From assembly GCF_020103695.1 (NCBI RefSeq), contig NZ_JAHXBF010000018.1:233656-297655 (forward strand): 64,000 bases of DNA, in the 5' to 3' direction. Numbering within the stretch: position 1 is the first letter of the stretch; each line of letters starts with the position of its first letter. The notes under the pieces are model-generated. The model was not told the origin of the DNA, searched no databases, and was given only the letters and a program-made list of their open reading frames with translations. This document shows, piece after piece, positions 18,409-26,923 of this stretch. Origin of the DNA: Hyalangium versicolor (GTDB lineage: Bacteria; Myxococcota; Myxococcia; Myxococcales; Myxococcaceae). Made by a program: the position numbers and the translations under genes.

Positions 18409-21400
18409 ATGAGAAGCGAATTCACGAGCGCCGTCATCGCCTTGGCATGTATTGGGGCCAGTGGCACGGCGCGGGCCGCCGCTCCGCAATGCACAAACAC
18501 CGTCACCGCCAAGGTGGCTGCGATTGATCAGCCCCTGATGTTCAACCGGTTCGGCGCCGGTGAGCCCGGGGGCATGATGTTCGCGCTCCTGCGCGACGTC
18601 GTCTCCACGGATGGGGGCTCCACGCTCACGCCCGGCAAGGTGATGCTGCGCCCCGGCAAGCGCCCCAGGCCCCTCGTGCTGCGAGTCAACGAAGGCGACT
18701 GTCTGCGCATCGAGTTCACCAGCCTGCTCTACTCCCCACAGCCAGGACGGGCCCTGCCTTCTTACTTCGGCAGCCCCAATGGGACTGTCAGCGCGCTGCC
18801 AGGCGCTCAGGGAGCGCTCCCGATCCCCCCGCTGACGACCCTCACGGCGAGCGCCACCGTCGTCGGGCTCGATCTCGTCAACACGATCTCCAGTGACGGC
18901 ACCTTCGCGGGAGCCAACCCGAACGCGCTGGCCGCATCGGGAGGCACGACCGTCACATACACGTACTACGGCGCGAAGGAGGGCACCTACCTGCTCCAGA
19001 GCTCCAGCGCCCTCTTCGATTACAAGGACCCCTCCACCGCGGGACAGCGGATGAAGGGCCTCTTTGGCGCCGTCATCGTCGAGCCCAAGGGCTCCGAGTG
19101 GTACCGCAGCCAGGTGACAGCCCAGGAGCTCTTGCTGGCGAAGACAGGGAGCACCTCGCTCAACCAACCCCTGCTGAACTACTCCGCTCGCTACCCCAGC
19201 GACACGATCCGCTCGGATGGCACCACCATCCCCAAGGGCACGCCCGTGCTCAGGATGCTCGATTCCAATAACGAGATCGTCTACAGCGACCTCAACGCGA
19301 TCATCTCCGGACCCAACGGCGGCCGGCTCGCCGTGGCCTACCCGCCCAACCCCGTGCTGCCCGATCGTCAGCAGCCCTTCCGCGAGTTCACCGTCATCTA
19401 CCACGAGGACCGAGACGCGGTTCAGGCGTACCCCGCCTTCAACGACCAGAACACCGCCAAGGGTGGCCTGGGCCCCGTGCTCTCCAACGGCTCGGACACC
19501 TTCGCCATCAACTACGGCGCCGCCGGTGTCGCCACCGAGGTCTACGCCAACCGGATCCGCAAGGGCCCCGCCAAGGACTGCGTGGAGTGCAAGTTCGAGG
19601 AGTTCTTCCTCAGCTCATGGCCACTGGGCGATCCAGCGATGATCGTCGACAACCCCGCCAACAGCGGCGCGGTGGCGACCCAGGCTCTCTTCCCGGACGA
19701 TCCCTCCAACGTCCACCACAGCTACCTCAACGATCACGTCCGCTACCGGGTGCTCCACGCGGGCATCAACTTCTACCACGTGCACCACCTGCACGCGCAC
19801 CAGTGGCTCTACGACGCCGACAGCGACACGAGCGCCTTCCTCGACAGTCAGGCGCTCGGGCCGGGCGCCACCTTCACCCAGGAGATCGCCTACAACGGCA
19901 GCGGCAACCAGAACCGCACCGTCGGGGACTCCATCTTCCACTGCCACTTCTACACGCACTTCGCGGGCGGCATGTGGGAGCTGTGGCGAGTGCATGACGT
20001 CTACGAGCTGGGGACGGCGCTCGACGGCCAGGGACGGCCTGTCCCCGGTGGGCGTGCGCTGCCGGATGGAGAGATCACCCGCGGCACGCCCATCCCCGCC
20101 ATCATCCCGCTCCCGGGCCTCCCGCTGCCGCTGGTGCCCGCCATGGTGTCGCTGTCACCCGATGGCAAGACCGTGGGCACCGTCACTGGCACGGGCAATC
20201 CAGGCTACCCGTTCTTCGTGCCGGGCCTCGCCGGGCACCGGCCGCCGCACCCTCCCATGGACTTCGCCCTGGACGAGAAGGGTCAGCCGCTGAATGGCGG
20301 GCTGCCGCGGCACATCGTCACCGGGGGACAGGTCGGCCAGGAGGCTCACACTCCGCGAGACTTCACGAAGGAGAGCGCCCTGCTGACGGCGCAGGAGCTG
20401 CCCGAGCAGGGCACGAACCTCGAGCAGCGGGCCATGAAATTCCATAGTGAGGCCCAGCGCACCTTCACGCCCTCCAGCAGCACCGGGGGAACCGGCATCG
20501 CCTCGCTCTTCCAGACGAATGGACAGGCCCCGCAGCAAGGGGCGCCCTACGCGGACCCATGCCCGCCCAGCGCCTCGCGGAAGATTGTCTACAAGGGAGC
20601 CAACATCCAGCTCGACCTCACCTTCAACAAGAAGGGCTGGCACATGCCGCAGGGGCGCATCCTCACCCTGTGGGAGGACGCGCTCCCGGCGCTGCAGGGC
20701 AGTCGGGCGCCCGAGCCGATGTTCATCCGCGCCAACTCTGGCGACTGCATCGAGTACTGGCACACCAACCTGGTGCCCAGCACCTATAGGGTCGACGACT
20801 TCCAGGTCACCACGCCCACGGACATCATCGGCCAGCACATCCACCTGGTGAAGTTCGACGTGACGTCCGCGGACGGCGCCGCCAACGGCTGGAACTACGA
20901 GGACGGCGCCTTCAGCCCAGACGAGGTGCGCGAGCGCATCGTCGCCATCAACAAGGCCGGCGGCCTCAACGGCAACGCCAACCCCAAGCTGCTGACGCCG
21001 CTCCCGCCGCCGAAGGTGTTCGGCAACGATCCGGCCTTCGTGGGCGCGCAGACCACGCTCCAGCGCTGGTACGCCGATCCCATCCTGGACAACGCGGGCA
21101 ACGATCGGACGCTGCGGACCGTGTTCACGCACGATCACTTCGGCCCGTCGACGCACCAACAGGCGGGCCTCTACGGAGGACTCCTGGTGGAGCCCGCGGG
21201 CTCGCAGTGGCTGAACGTGACGAGCGGCCAGGCCTTCGGCAACAGCCCCGGAGCCAGCACCCAGGCCAAGCGGGATGACGGTGGGCCCACGAGCTTCCAG
21301 GCCTATATCCAGCCGTCGCGGGCGGGCGCGTTCGAGCCCTACCGCGAGTTCGCCTTGGAGTATCAGGATCTCCAGCTCGGCTACCGGAAGGGCACGCCGA

Positions 21401-23772
21401 GCTCCACCACCGCGCTGACGCCGCCGCCGAGCGAGCAGTGTGGAGCGACGGGACAGGCCATCAGCCGGCCGTGCCCGCAGCTCATCTCCTCCACCCGCGT
21501 GGGCGCCGCCACGATCAACTACCGCAGCGAGCCGCTGCTCTACCGAACCAACCCGGTGCAGGGCGGACCGCAGGTCGCTGGCAACACCGATCTCTCCCAC
21601 GTGTTCCAGTCGATGCCGCGGCAGGACACCGAGCTCAACACGCTGGGGCCATTCCCCATGGCGGGCGCCTCTCCCTACGATCCGTACACGCCGCTGCTGC
21701 GCGCCTATGAGGGAGAGAAGGTCCAGATGCGCGTGCTGGTGGGGGCACAGCTCACGCCGCAGCACCTGGGTGTCCAGGGGCTGAAGTGGCGCTTCCAGCC
21801 CTCGGAGGTGAACTCCGGCTACCGCAGCAGCCAGACGCTGGGCATCTCCGAGCACTTCGAACTCGAGTTCAAGATGCCGCAGGGAGCGGCCGCGACGGCG
21901 ACCGGCGCAACGGACTACCTCTACACCGGGACCATGGCGGACCCGTGGATCACCCAGGGCCCCTGGGGTCTGCTCCGCGCCTACGCGTCACAACAGACGG
22001 CGGCCACCGGTGGAGCGCTCCAGCCCGTGCCGGCTTCTCTGAGCACCACGCCCAAGCCCGCCGCGCCGGATTGTCCGGCCGAGGCTCCACTGCGGCTGTA
22101 CAACGTGAGCGCCGTCAGCGCCCGGCAGGTGCTCGGCTCGCAGCAACTCGTCTACTACCAGCGCGCGCTGGACAAGAGCGGGACCACGGACATCGTCTCG
22201 GATCCGGACGCTCTGCTCTATGTGCGGTCCGAGGATCTCGAAGAGGCGCAAGGCAAGCTCTCGCTGAAGCTCCTGCCGGGCCGCAAGCCCGAGCCCCTGG
22301 TGCTGCGCGCGAACGCGGGAGACTGCATCCAGGTGACCCTCTCCAACCGGCTGCCGGCCAACTTCTCCTTCAAGAACGGTGACATCCAGAAGGGGCTCAG
22401 CAACCTGGGCAACTTCGGCACCATCACCATGCCCTTCCCATCGCTCGAGGTGGGGCTGCACCCGCAGCTCGTGGACTACAACTCCAGCCAGAGCAACGGC
22501 TTCAACGTGGGCATCAACCCCGTGCAGACCGTGGCCCCCGGGGGCGCACCGAAGACGTACCGTTGGTACGCGGGGAGCCTGGACACGGGCGCCAGTGGTC
22601 AGGTGGTCGGCACGCCCATGGAGCTCGGCGCCAGCAACCTGGTCGCCTCGGATCCGCTCGGCCAGCCCGAGCATGGTCTCGCGGCGGCGCTCGTCATCGA
22701 GCCGGCGGGCTCCACCTGGCAGGAAGATCCCAACACAGCCCTCTCGGCCACCGTCACCCCGGGCTCGGGCAGCGCGTTCCGCGAGTTCGTCATCATCGAG
22801 CAGCAGAACCTGAACCTGAGCAACCCCGCCACCAAGAACAACGTCTTCGCCGCGCTCAACTACGGGACCGAGCCGATCACCAACCGCTACGGCGCCTCGA
22901 CGGTGGTGCCGCCGGATCTCTCCTGCGCGTTCTCCAACCAGCTCGCGTGGACCGCGGAGCCGGTGGGGGATCCCCAGACGTTCGTCTTCAGCGCGCCCGC
23001 GGGCATGCCCGCGCGGTTCCGTGTGCTGCACTCCGGACCCTCGGGAGATGCCGTCATCACCCTGACGGGTCACTCCTGGCAGGAGGAGCCCTACACCCAG
23101 AGCTCCACTCGCATGGGTGACAACCCCAAGTCGCGCGTGACGACCAGTCGGGCCGGGTTCGGGCCGGGCGGGCACTTCGACATGGTGGTCCAGGCCGGTG
23201 GCGCCCAGGCCATCCCCGGGGACTACCTCTTTACCGACTATCCTGCCCAGAACCTCTCCTCGGGCACCTGGGGCATCTTCCGCGTCACCCCCAAGAACAC
23301 GGACACGCTGACCTTCACTTCACAGCAGACACAGTCCGGCGCCAACACGATCCTCCGGCTCGCCGGCAATGTCACGCTGGGGCCCTCGGGACAGTTCGCT
23401 TCCGCCGTTGAGGTGTTCGGCGGCAGCACGCCCACCTCCGCCGACCCTTGCGGCACGCAGAGCCCGACGCGCACCGTCGCCAACGTGCCGGTCGATCGCA
23501 CCACCGGCCAGTGGAGCGCCAACCTCTCGTTCCCCTCGAAGTCGCCCTTCCTGTGCGTGCGCTCCACCAACGGCGCGCTCAAGCCGCTGTCCAGCCAGAC
23601 ACCTCCGCCCACGGCCTGCTTCAAGCCCACGGAGAAGGTGAGCACTCTCAGGAAGATCGAGACACCTCGAGCCGAGCGCCCGGCCTTCAAGGAGTTCTAC
23701 AGCCGGCAGCAGGCGGATGAGGAGAACGTGGTCCGCTTGAAGAAGCGCCAGAACGCTCCTCGCACGAAGTGA
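18409..23772 (+). CDS. Giant multicopper oxidase (MnxG/McoA size class)
   Basis: This 1787-residue secreted protein starts at the ATG with ribosome-binding site GGGGGAAG five bases upstream; an upstream ATG at 18394 lacks one. The signal peptide ends ARAAA. Copper motifs are plain: HVHHLHAHQW (about 457-466), HCHFYTHFAGGM (about 511-522, the HCH-x3-H-x4-M type-1/type-3 signature), GQHIHLVKFD (about 808) and THDHFGPSTH (about 907). Repeated cupredoxin-like segments (RPLVLRVNEGDCLRIEF and later near copies) suggest six or more domains. The length far exceeds laccase or CueO and is nearer to bacterial Mn(II) oxidases. It is the first gene of a four-gene operon with copper chaperone and cytochrome genes. 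The substrate is unproven; metal oxidation is my leading reading. Confidence 0.88.
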   Translation: MRSEFTSAVIALACIGASGTARAAAPQCTNTVTAKVAAIDQPLMFNRFGAGEPGGMMFALLRDVVSTDGGSTLTPGKVMLRPGKRPRPLVLRVNEGDCLRIEFTSLLYSPQPGRALPSYFGSPNGTVSALPGAQGALPIPPLTTLTASATVVGLDLVNTISSDGTFAGANPNALAASGGTTVTYTYYGAKEGTYLLQSSSALFDYKDPSTAGQRMKGLFGAVIVEPKGSEWYRSQVTAQELLLAKTGSTSLNQPLLNYSARYPSDTIRSDGTTIPKGTPVLRMLDSNNEIVYSDLNAIISGPNGGRLAVAYPPNPVLPDRQQPFREFTVIYHEDRDAVQAYPAFNDQNTAKGGLGPVLSNGSDTFAINYGAAGVATEVYANRIRKGPAKDCVECKFEEFFLSSWPLGDPAMIVDNPANSGAVATQALFPDDPSNVHHSYLNDHVRYRVLHAGINFYHVHHLHAHQWLYDADSDTSAFLDSQALGPGATFTQEIAYNGSGNQNRTVGDSIFHCHFYTHFAGGMWELWRVHDVYELGTALDGQGRPVPGGRALPDGEITRGTPIPAIIPLPGLPLPLVPAMVSLSPDGKTVGTVTGTGNPGYPFFVPGLAGHRPPHPPMDFALDEKGQPLNGGLPRHIVTGGQVGQEAHTPRDFTKESALLTAQELPEQGTNLEQRAMKFHSEAQRTFTPSSSTGGTGIASLFQTNGQAPQQGAPYADPCPPSASRKIVYKGANIQLDLTFNKKGWHMPQGRILTLWEDALPALQGSRAPEPMFIRANSGDCIEYWHTNLVPSTYRVDDFQVTTPTDIIGQHIHLVKFDVTSADGAANGWNYEDGAFSPDEVRERIVAINKAGGLNGNANPKLLTPLPPPKVFGNDPAFVGAQTTLQRWYADPILDNAGNDRTLRTVFTHDHFGPSTHQQAGLYGGLLVEPAGSQWLNVTSGQAFGNSPGASTQAKRDDGGPTSFQAYIQPSRAGAFEPYREFALEYQDLQLGYRKGTPSSTTALTPPPSEQCGATGQAISRPCPQLISSTRVGAATINYRSEPLLYRTNPVQGGPQVAGNTDLSHVFQSMPRQDTELNTLGPFPMAGASPYDPYTPLLRAYEGEKVQMRVLVGAQLTPQHLGVQGLKWRFQPSEVNSGYRSSQTLGISEHFELEFKMPQGAAATATGATDYLYTGTMADPWITQGPWGLLRAYASQQTAATGGALQPVPASLSTTPKPAAPDCPAEAPLRLYNVSAVSARQVLGSQQLVYYQRALDKSGTTDIVSDPDALLYVRSEDLEEAQGKLSLKLLPGRKPEPLVLRANAGDCIQVTLSNRLPANFSFKNGDIQKGLSNLGNFGTITMPFPSLEVGLHPQLVDYNSSQSNGFNVGINPVQTVAPGGAPKTYRWYAGSLDTGASGQVVGTPMELGASNLVASDPLGQPEHGLAAALVIEPAGSTWQEDPNTALSATVTPGSGSAFREFVIIEQQNLNLSNPATKNNVFAALNYGTEPITNRYGASTVVPPDLSCAFSNQLAWTAEPVGDPQTFVFSAPAGMPARFRVLHSGPSGDAVITLTGHSWQEEPYTQSSTRMGDNPKSRVTTSRAGFGPGGHFDMVVQAGGAQAIPGDYLFTDYPAQNLSSGTWGIFRVTPKNTDTLTFTSQQTQSGANTILRLAGNVTLGPSGQFASAVEVFGGSTPTSADPCGTQSPTRTVANVPVDRTTGQWSANLSFPSKSPFLCVRSTNGALKPLSSQTPPPTACFKPTEKVSTLRKIETPRAERPAFKEFYSRQQADEENVVRLKKRQNAPRTK

Positions 23773-25763
23773 AGCCCACGCCGATGGACTCCAACACGAA
23801 CATCGACTCGAACACGCCTCGACGCGCCGGCCGCAACGGCGCGGCGAGGTGGCTGTGGTTGGCGGCAGTGCTCGGAGTGGGGCTCGCCGCGTGCCTCCTG
23901 GTGCTGCGGTACCGGAAGCACGCTCCGGAGAGCGTGCACCACTGGCGGGCGGTCCGCGAGGGCGTCGCCTTGGAGCTGGAGATGGAAGCGCTGGACCCCG
24001 CCCAGCGAGAGGGGCCGCTGCGCGAGGGGCAGGATGTGACGTTCCGGCTGCGGCTCGCCGACGCCGAGTCGGGGACGCCGTACACCCGGGTCTGGCCCGC
24101 CGCCTGGATGGGTGGGCGCACCCCGGATGAGCACGGCGGCCTCGCGGACTGCCGCGCCAAGGTGAAGTCCTACCTGGAGGACGGGCTGTTCCGCGGCAAC
24201 GAGCTCGACCTGAACACGTACCAGATCCTCGTGCTGAATCAGGATGCCTCCATCTCCGTGGTGGATCCCCGCTTCAGCTTCGGAGGCAGCCGCCTGCTGG
24301 CCATGGCGCTGCTGCGCAGCCCCGGCGCGGACTGGGCGTTGACGGGCGATCAGTCCCGGCTCTTCGTCTCCATGCCCGGCAGCTCCCGCGTCGCGCTGGT
24401 GGACACACTCACGTTCAGGGTGGAGCGCGAGCTGGAGCTCTCGGCGCCGCCGTACCGTGTGGCTCTCCAGCCGGACGAGGGCTACCTGTGGGTGGGCGGC
24501 GGGGCCGAGCCCTCCGAGAGCGCCGGCATCGACGTGATCTCCGTCAGGCCCGAGCCTCGCCTCGTCCGCCACCTGCCCACAGGGCAGGGGCCGCATACGC
24601 TCGCCTTCACCGATGACAGCCGCTTTGCCTTCGTCGCCAACGCGGGGGCAGGCACGGTGTCGGTCATCGACGTGCGGACGCTGTCGATCGTCCAGACCGT
24701 CAAGACAGGGCGGGCGCCCACGGGGCTGGCGTACTCGGCCACGGCAGGCGCGGTGTATGTCACGGACGCAGTGGACGGGATGATCACAGTCATCGATCCA
24801 CAGCGCGGGACGATCCGCGCGAGCATCGCCGCGGAGCCAGGAGTGGGGCCCATCGGGTTCGAGCGGCGCGGGCGGCTGGCCTTCGTGCTCAACCCGGAGA
24901 GCAGTTCGCTCCAGATCATCGACGCCGCCTCCAACCGCATCATCCAGAGCGGGAAGATGGAGCAGGGGCCGGATCAGCTCGGCTTCACGGACACGCACGC
25001 CTACGTGCGCCACAGCGGCAGCGAGACGGTCCTCATGGTGCCACTCGACGGAGTCGGAACACCCGGCGCGAGCATCCCCGTGGTGGATTTCCCCGCCGGA
25101 CAACACCCCCTGGGCAAGTCCGCTCTCCCCGCTGGCATCCTCCCCGCCCCGGGCGCGTCGGCGGTGCTGGTCGCCAACCCCGCCGATCAGGTCATCTACT
25201 ATTACCAGGAGGGCATGGCCGCCCCCATGGGCAGCTTCTCCACGCACGGGCACACGCCCCTGGCGCTCCAGGTGCTGGATCGCACGCTGCGCGAGAGCTC
25301 TCCGGGCGTGTATGAGACGACCGCCCGGCTCAAGGGCCACGGAGTGCAGGATGTGGCGATGCTGGTGAACTCGCCGCAGCTCGTCCACTGCTTCGAGGTG
25401 GAGGTGGCCCCCGCGCTGAACCAGACGCCCCCCGCCGCCGCGCCGCGAGTGGACCTGCTGACGGACACGCAGAACGTGCCCGTGGGCAAGCCTGTGCATG
25501 TCCGGGTCCGGCTCCGTCACCCGACGACGGAGGCCCCCTGGCAGGAACTGCCGGATCTGACGGTGCTCACGTACCTCGCCTCCGGGCTCTGGCACGAGCG
25601 CCAGCAAGCAGCTCCCCAGGGCGACGGCGTCTACGCGGTTGACTTCGTTCCGCCGAAACCAGGGGTCTACTACGTCGCCTTCGAGGCCCAGAGCGCAGGC
25701 CTGAGTCTCCACGGATCGCAGCGGGTGCTGGTCAAGGCCAGCGCTGAGGAGATGACGCAATGA
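23769..25763 (+). CDS. Membrane-anchored YVTN-type beta-propeller protein
   Basis: The 664-residue protein begins with GTG overlapping the oxidase stop by 4 nt (GTGA); a second start, ATG at 23784, is possible. A single N-terminal membrane anchor (WLWLAAVLGVGLAACLLVL, about 28-46) puts the rest in the periplasm. Repeats of the form FVANAGAGTVSVID, VYVTDAVDGMITVID and FVLNPESSSLQIID at about 40-residue spacing make a seven-bladed YVTN/cytochrome cd1-like propeller. The C-terminal 150 residues look like an immunoglobulin- or FixH-like domain (HVRVRLRHP, YVAFEAQS). It presumably scaffolds or shuttles electrons or substrate for the oxidase. No heme motif is present. Confidence 0.85.
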   Translation: MKPTPMDSNTNIDSNTPRRAGRNGAARWLWLAAVLGVGLAACLLVLRYRKHAPESVHHWRAVREGVALELEMEALDPAQREGPLREGQDVTFRLRLADAESGTPYTRVWPAAWMGGRTPDEHGGLADCRAKVKSYLEDGLFRGNELDLNTYQILVLNQDASISVVDPRFSFGGSRLLAMALLRSPGADWALTGDQSRLFVSMPGSSRVALVDTLTFRVERELELSAPPYRVALQPDEGYLWVGGGAEPSESAGIDVISVRPEPRLVRHLPTGQGPHTLAFTDDSRFAFVANAGAGTVSVIDVRTLSIVQTVKTGRAPTGLAYSATAGAVYVTDAVDGMITVIDPQRGTIRASIAAEPGVGPIGFERRGRLAFVLNPESSSLQIIDAASNRIIQSGKMEQGPDQLGFTDTHAYVRHSGSETVLMVPLDGVGTPGASIPVVDFPAGQHPLGKSALPAGILPAPGASAVLVANPADQVIYYYQEGMAAPMGSFSTHGHTPLALQVLDRTLRESSPGVYETTARLKGHGVQDVAMLVNSPQLVHCFEVEVAPALNQTPPAAAPRVDLLTDTQNVPVGKPVHVRVRLRHPTTEAPWQELPDLTVLTYLASGLWHERQQAAPQGDGVYAVDFVPPKPGVYYVAFEAQSAGLSLHGSQRVLVKASAEEMTQ

Positions 25764-26923
25764 AGCGAAGGACACAGTGGAGCCGAGCCGTGGTGCTCAC
25801 CACGCTCATGCTCTTCATGGCTGCGTGCGAAGACAAGGCCAGCGAGCCCGTGGCCGCTCCCGCCTCCAGCACCTCCGAGCGAGAGGAGTCCCTGGGGCAG
25901 ATCTCGCTCCCCGATGGCGCCTTCGTCGATCAGGACGGCAAGCCGGTGCATCTCCAGCAGGACTTCGTCCAGGGCCGCGTGGTGGTGATGAACTTCATCT
26001 TCACCCGCTGCACCACCATCTGCCCGCCCATGGGGGTGGGCTTCTCTCGCTTGCGGGAGCTGCTGGGAGAGCATGCAGGCAAGGAGGTGCAGCTCGTCTC
26101 CGTCAGCCTCGACCCGGAGTACGACACCCCCGAGCAGCTCCGCGCCTGGAGCAGCAAGTTCGGCTCGGGCTCGGGGTGGACGTTGATGACAGGGCCCCGA
26201 GCGGACACCGACGCGCTGCTCAAGGCGCTCAAGGTCTATACGAGCGCCAAGGAGCAGCACGCCCCGCTCGTCCTGGTGGGCAACGGCGTGTCGGGCGAGT
26301 GGGTACGCGTGCACGGTCTGGCCGCTCCTGCCCGGCTCAAGGCCGTCATCGATCGGATGCTCCCCCTGCCCCATCCAGGCCCCACGGCAGCTGGCGCGAC
26401 GGCGGCCAACCCGGAGGATCTCGCCGCCCAGAAGTACTTCGGTGAGACACCACTGATCGATCAGGACGGGCGGCAGGTGCGGTTCTACAGCGACCTCGTC
26501 CAGGGCAAGATCGTCATCATCAACACCTTCTTCACCTCGTGCGGCAGCGTGTGCCCGGTGGTGTCGAGGACGCTCGGCAAGTTGCAGGAGCGGCTAGGGG
26601 ATCGGCTCGGGCGAGAGGTGCGCATGCTGTCCATCTCCGTCGATCCCGTGGACACGCCCGAGAAGCTCAAGGAGTACGCCGGGCGGCTCCAGGCCAGGCC
26701 CGGCTGGTACTTCCTGACAGGAGACAAGCAGAACGTCTTGGAGGTCCTGGGGCGACTCGGGCAGGCCGTGGAGGCGCCGGATCAACACTCGACGGTGCTG
26801 CTCGTCGGCAATACCCGAACGGGGCTTTGGAAAAAGGTCCTCGGTCTGGCCAAGCCTGAGCAGGTGGTGGAGGCAGCCATGAGTGTCGTGGACGATCGCG
26901 GAGAGGAGACGGGTGCTCTGTGA
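25760..26923 (+). CDS. Tandem SCO1/SenC double-domain lipoprotein
   Basis: The 387-residue lipoprotein (lipobox MAAC, Cys23) contains two complete SCO1/SenC thioredoxin-fold domains in one chain. Domain 1 has Cys84-x3-Cys88 (CTTIC) with His167. Domain 2 has Cys261-x3-Cys265 (CGSVC) with His343. Both keep the copper-ligand set of the family, so either could bind Cu(I)/Cu(II) or act as a thiol reductase. Usual SCO proteins carry one domain of about 200 residues, so this is a fusion or duplication. Its ATG overlaps the propeller gene stop by 4 nt, preceded by GAGGAG. The likely role is to metallate the copper centres of the giant oxidase in the periplasm. Confidence 0.93.
   Translation: MKRRTQWSRAVVLTTLMLFMAACEDKASEPVAAPASSTSEREESLGQISLPDGAFVDQDGKPVHLQQDFVQGRVVVMNFIFTRCTTICPPMGVGFSRLRELLGEHAGKEVQLVSVSLDPEYDTPEQLRAWSSKFGSGSGWTLMTGPRADTDALLKALKVYTSAKEQHAPLVLVGNGVSGEWVRVHGLAAPARLKAVIDRMLPLPHPGPTAAGATAANPEDLAAQKYFGETPLIDQDGRQVRFYSDLVQGKIVIINTFFTSCGSVCPVVSRTLGKLQERLGDRLGREVRMLSISVDPVDTPEKLKEYAGRLQARPGWYFLTGDKQNVLEVLGRLGQAVEAPDQHSTVLLVGNTRTGLWKKVLGLAKPEQVVEAAMSVVDDRGEETGAL

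Noticed and set aside
20155..21855. Minus-strand 566-codon open frame opposite the multicopper oxidase
   Set aside because: Antisense shadow; no start signal or motif.
23697..25775. Minus-strand 692-codon open frame opposite the propeller gene
   Set aside because: Antisense shadow of the operon; His/Arg/Gly-rich without domain pattern.
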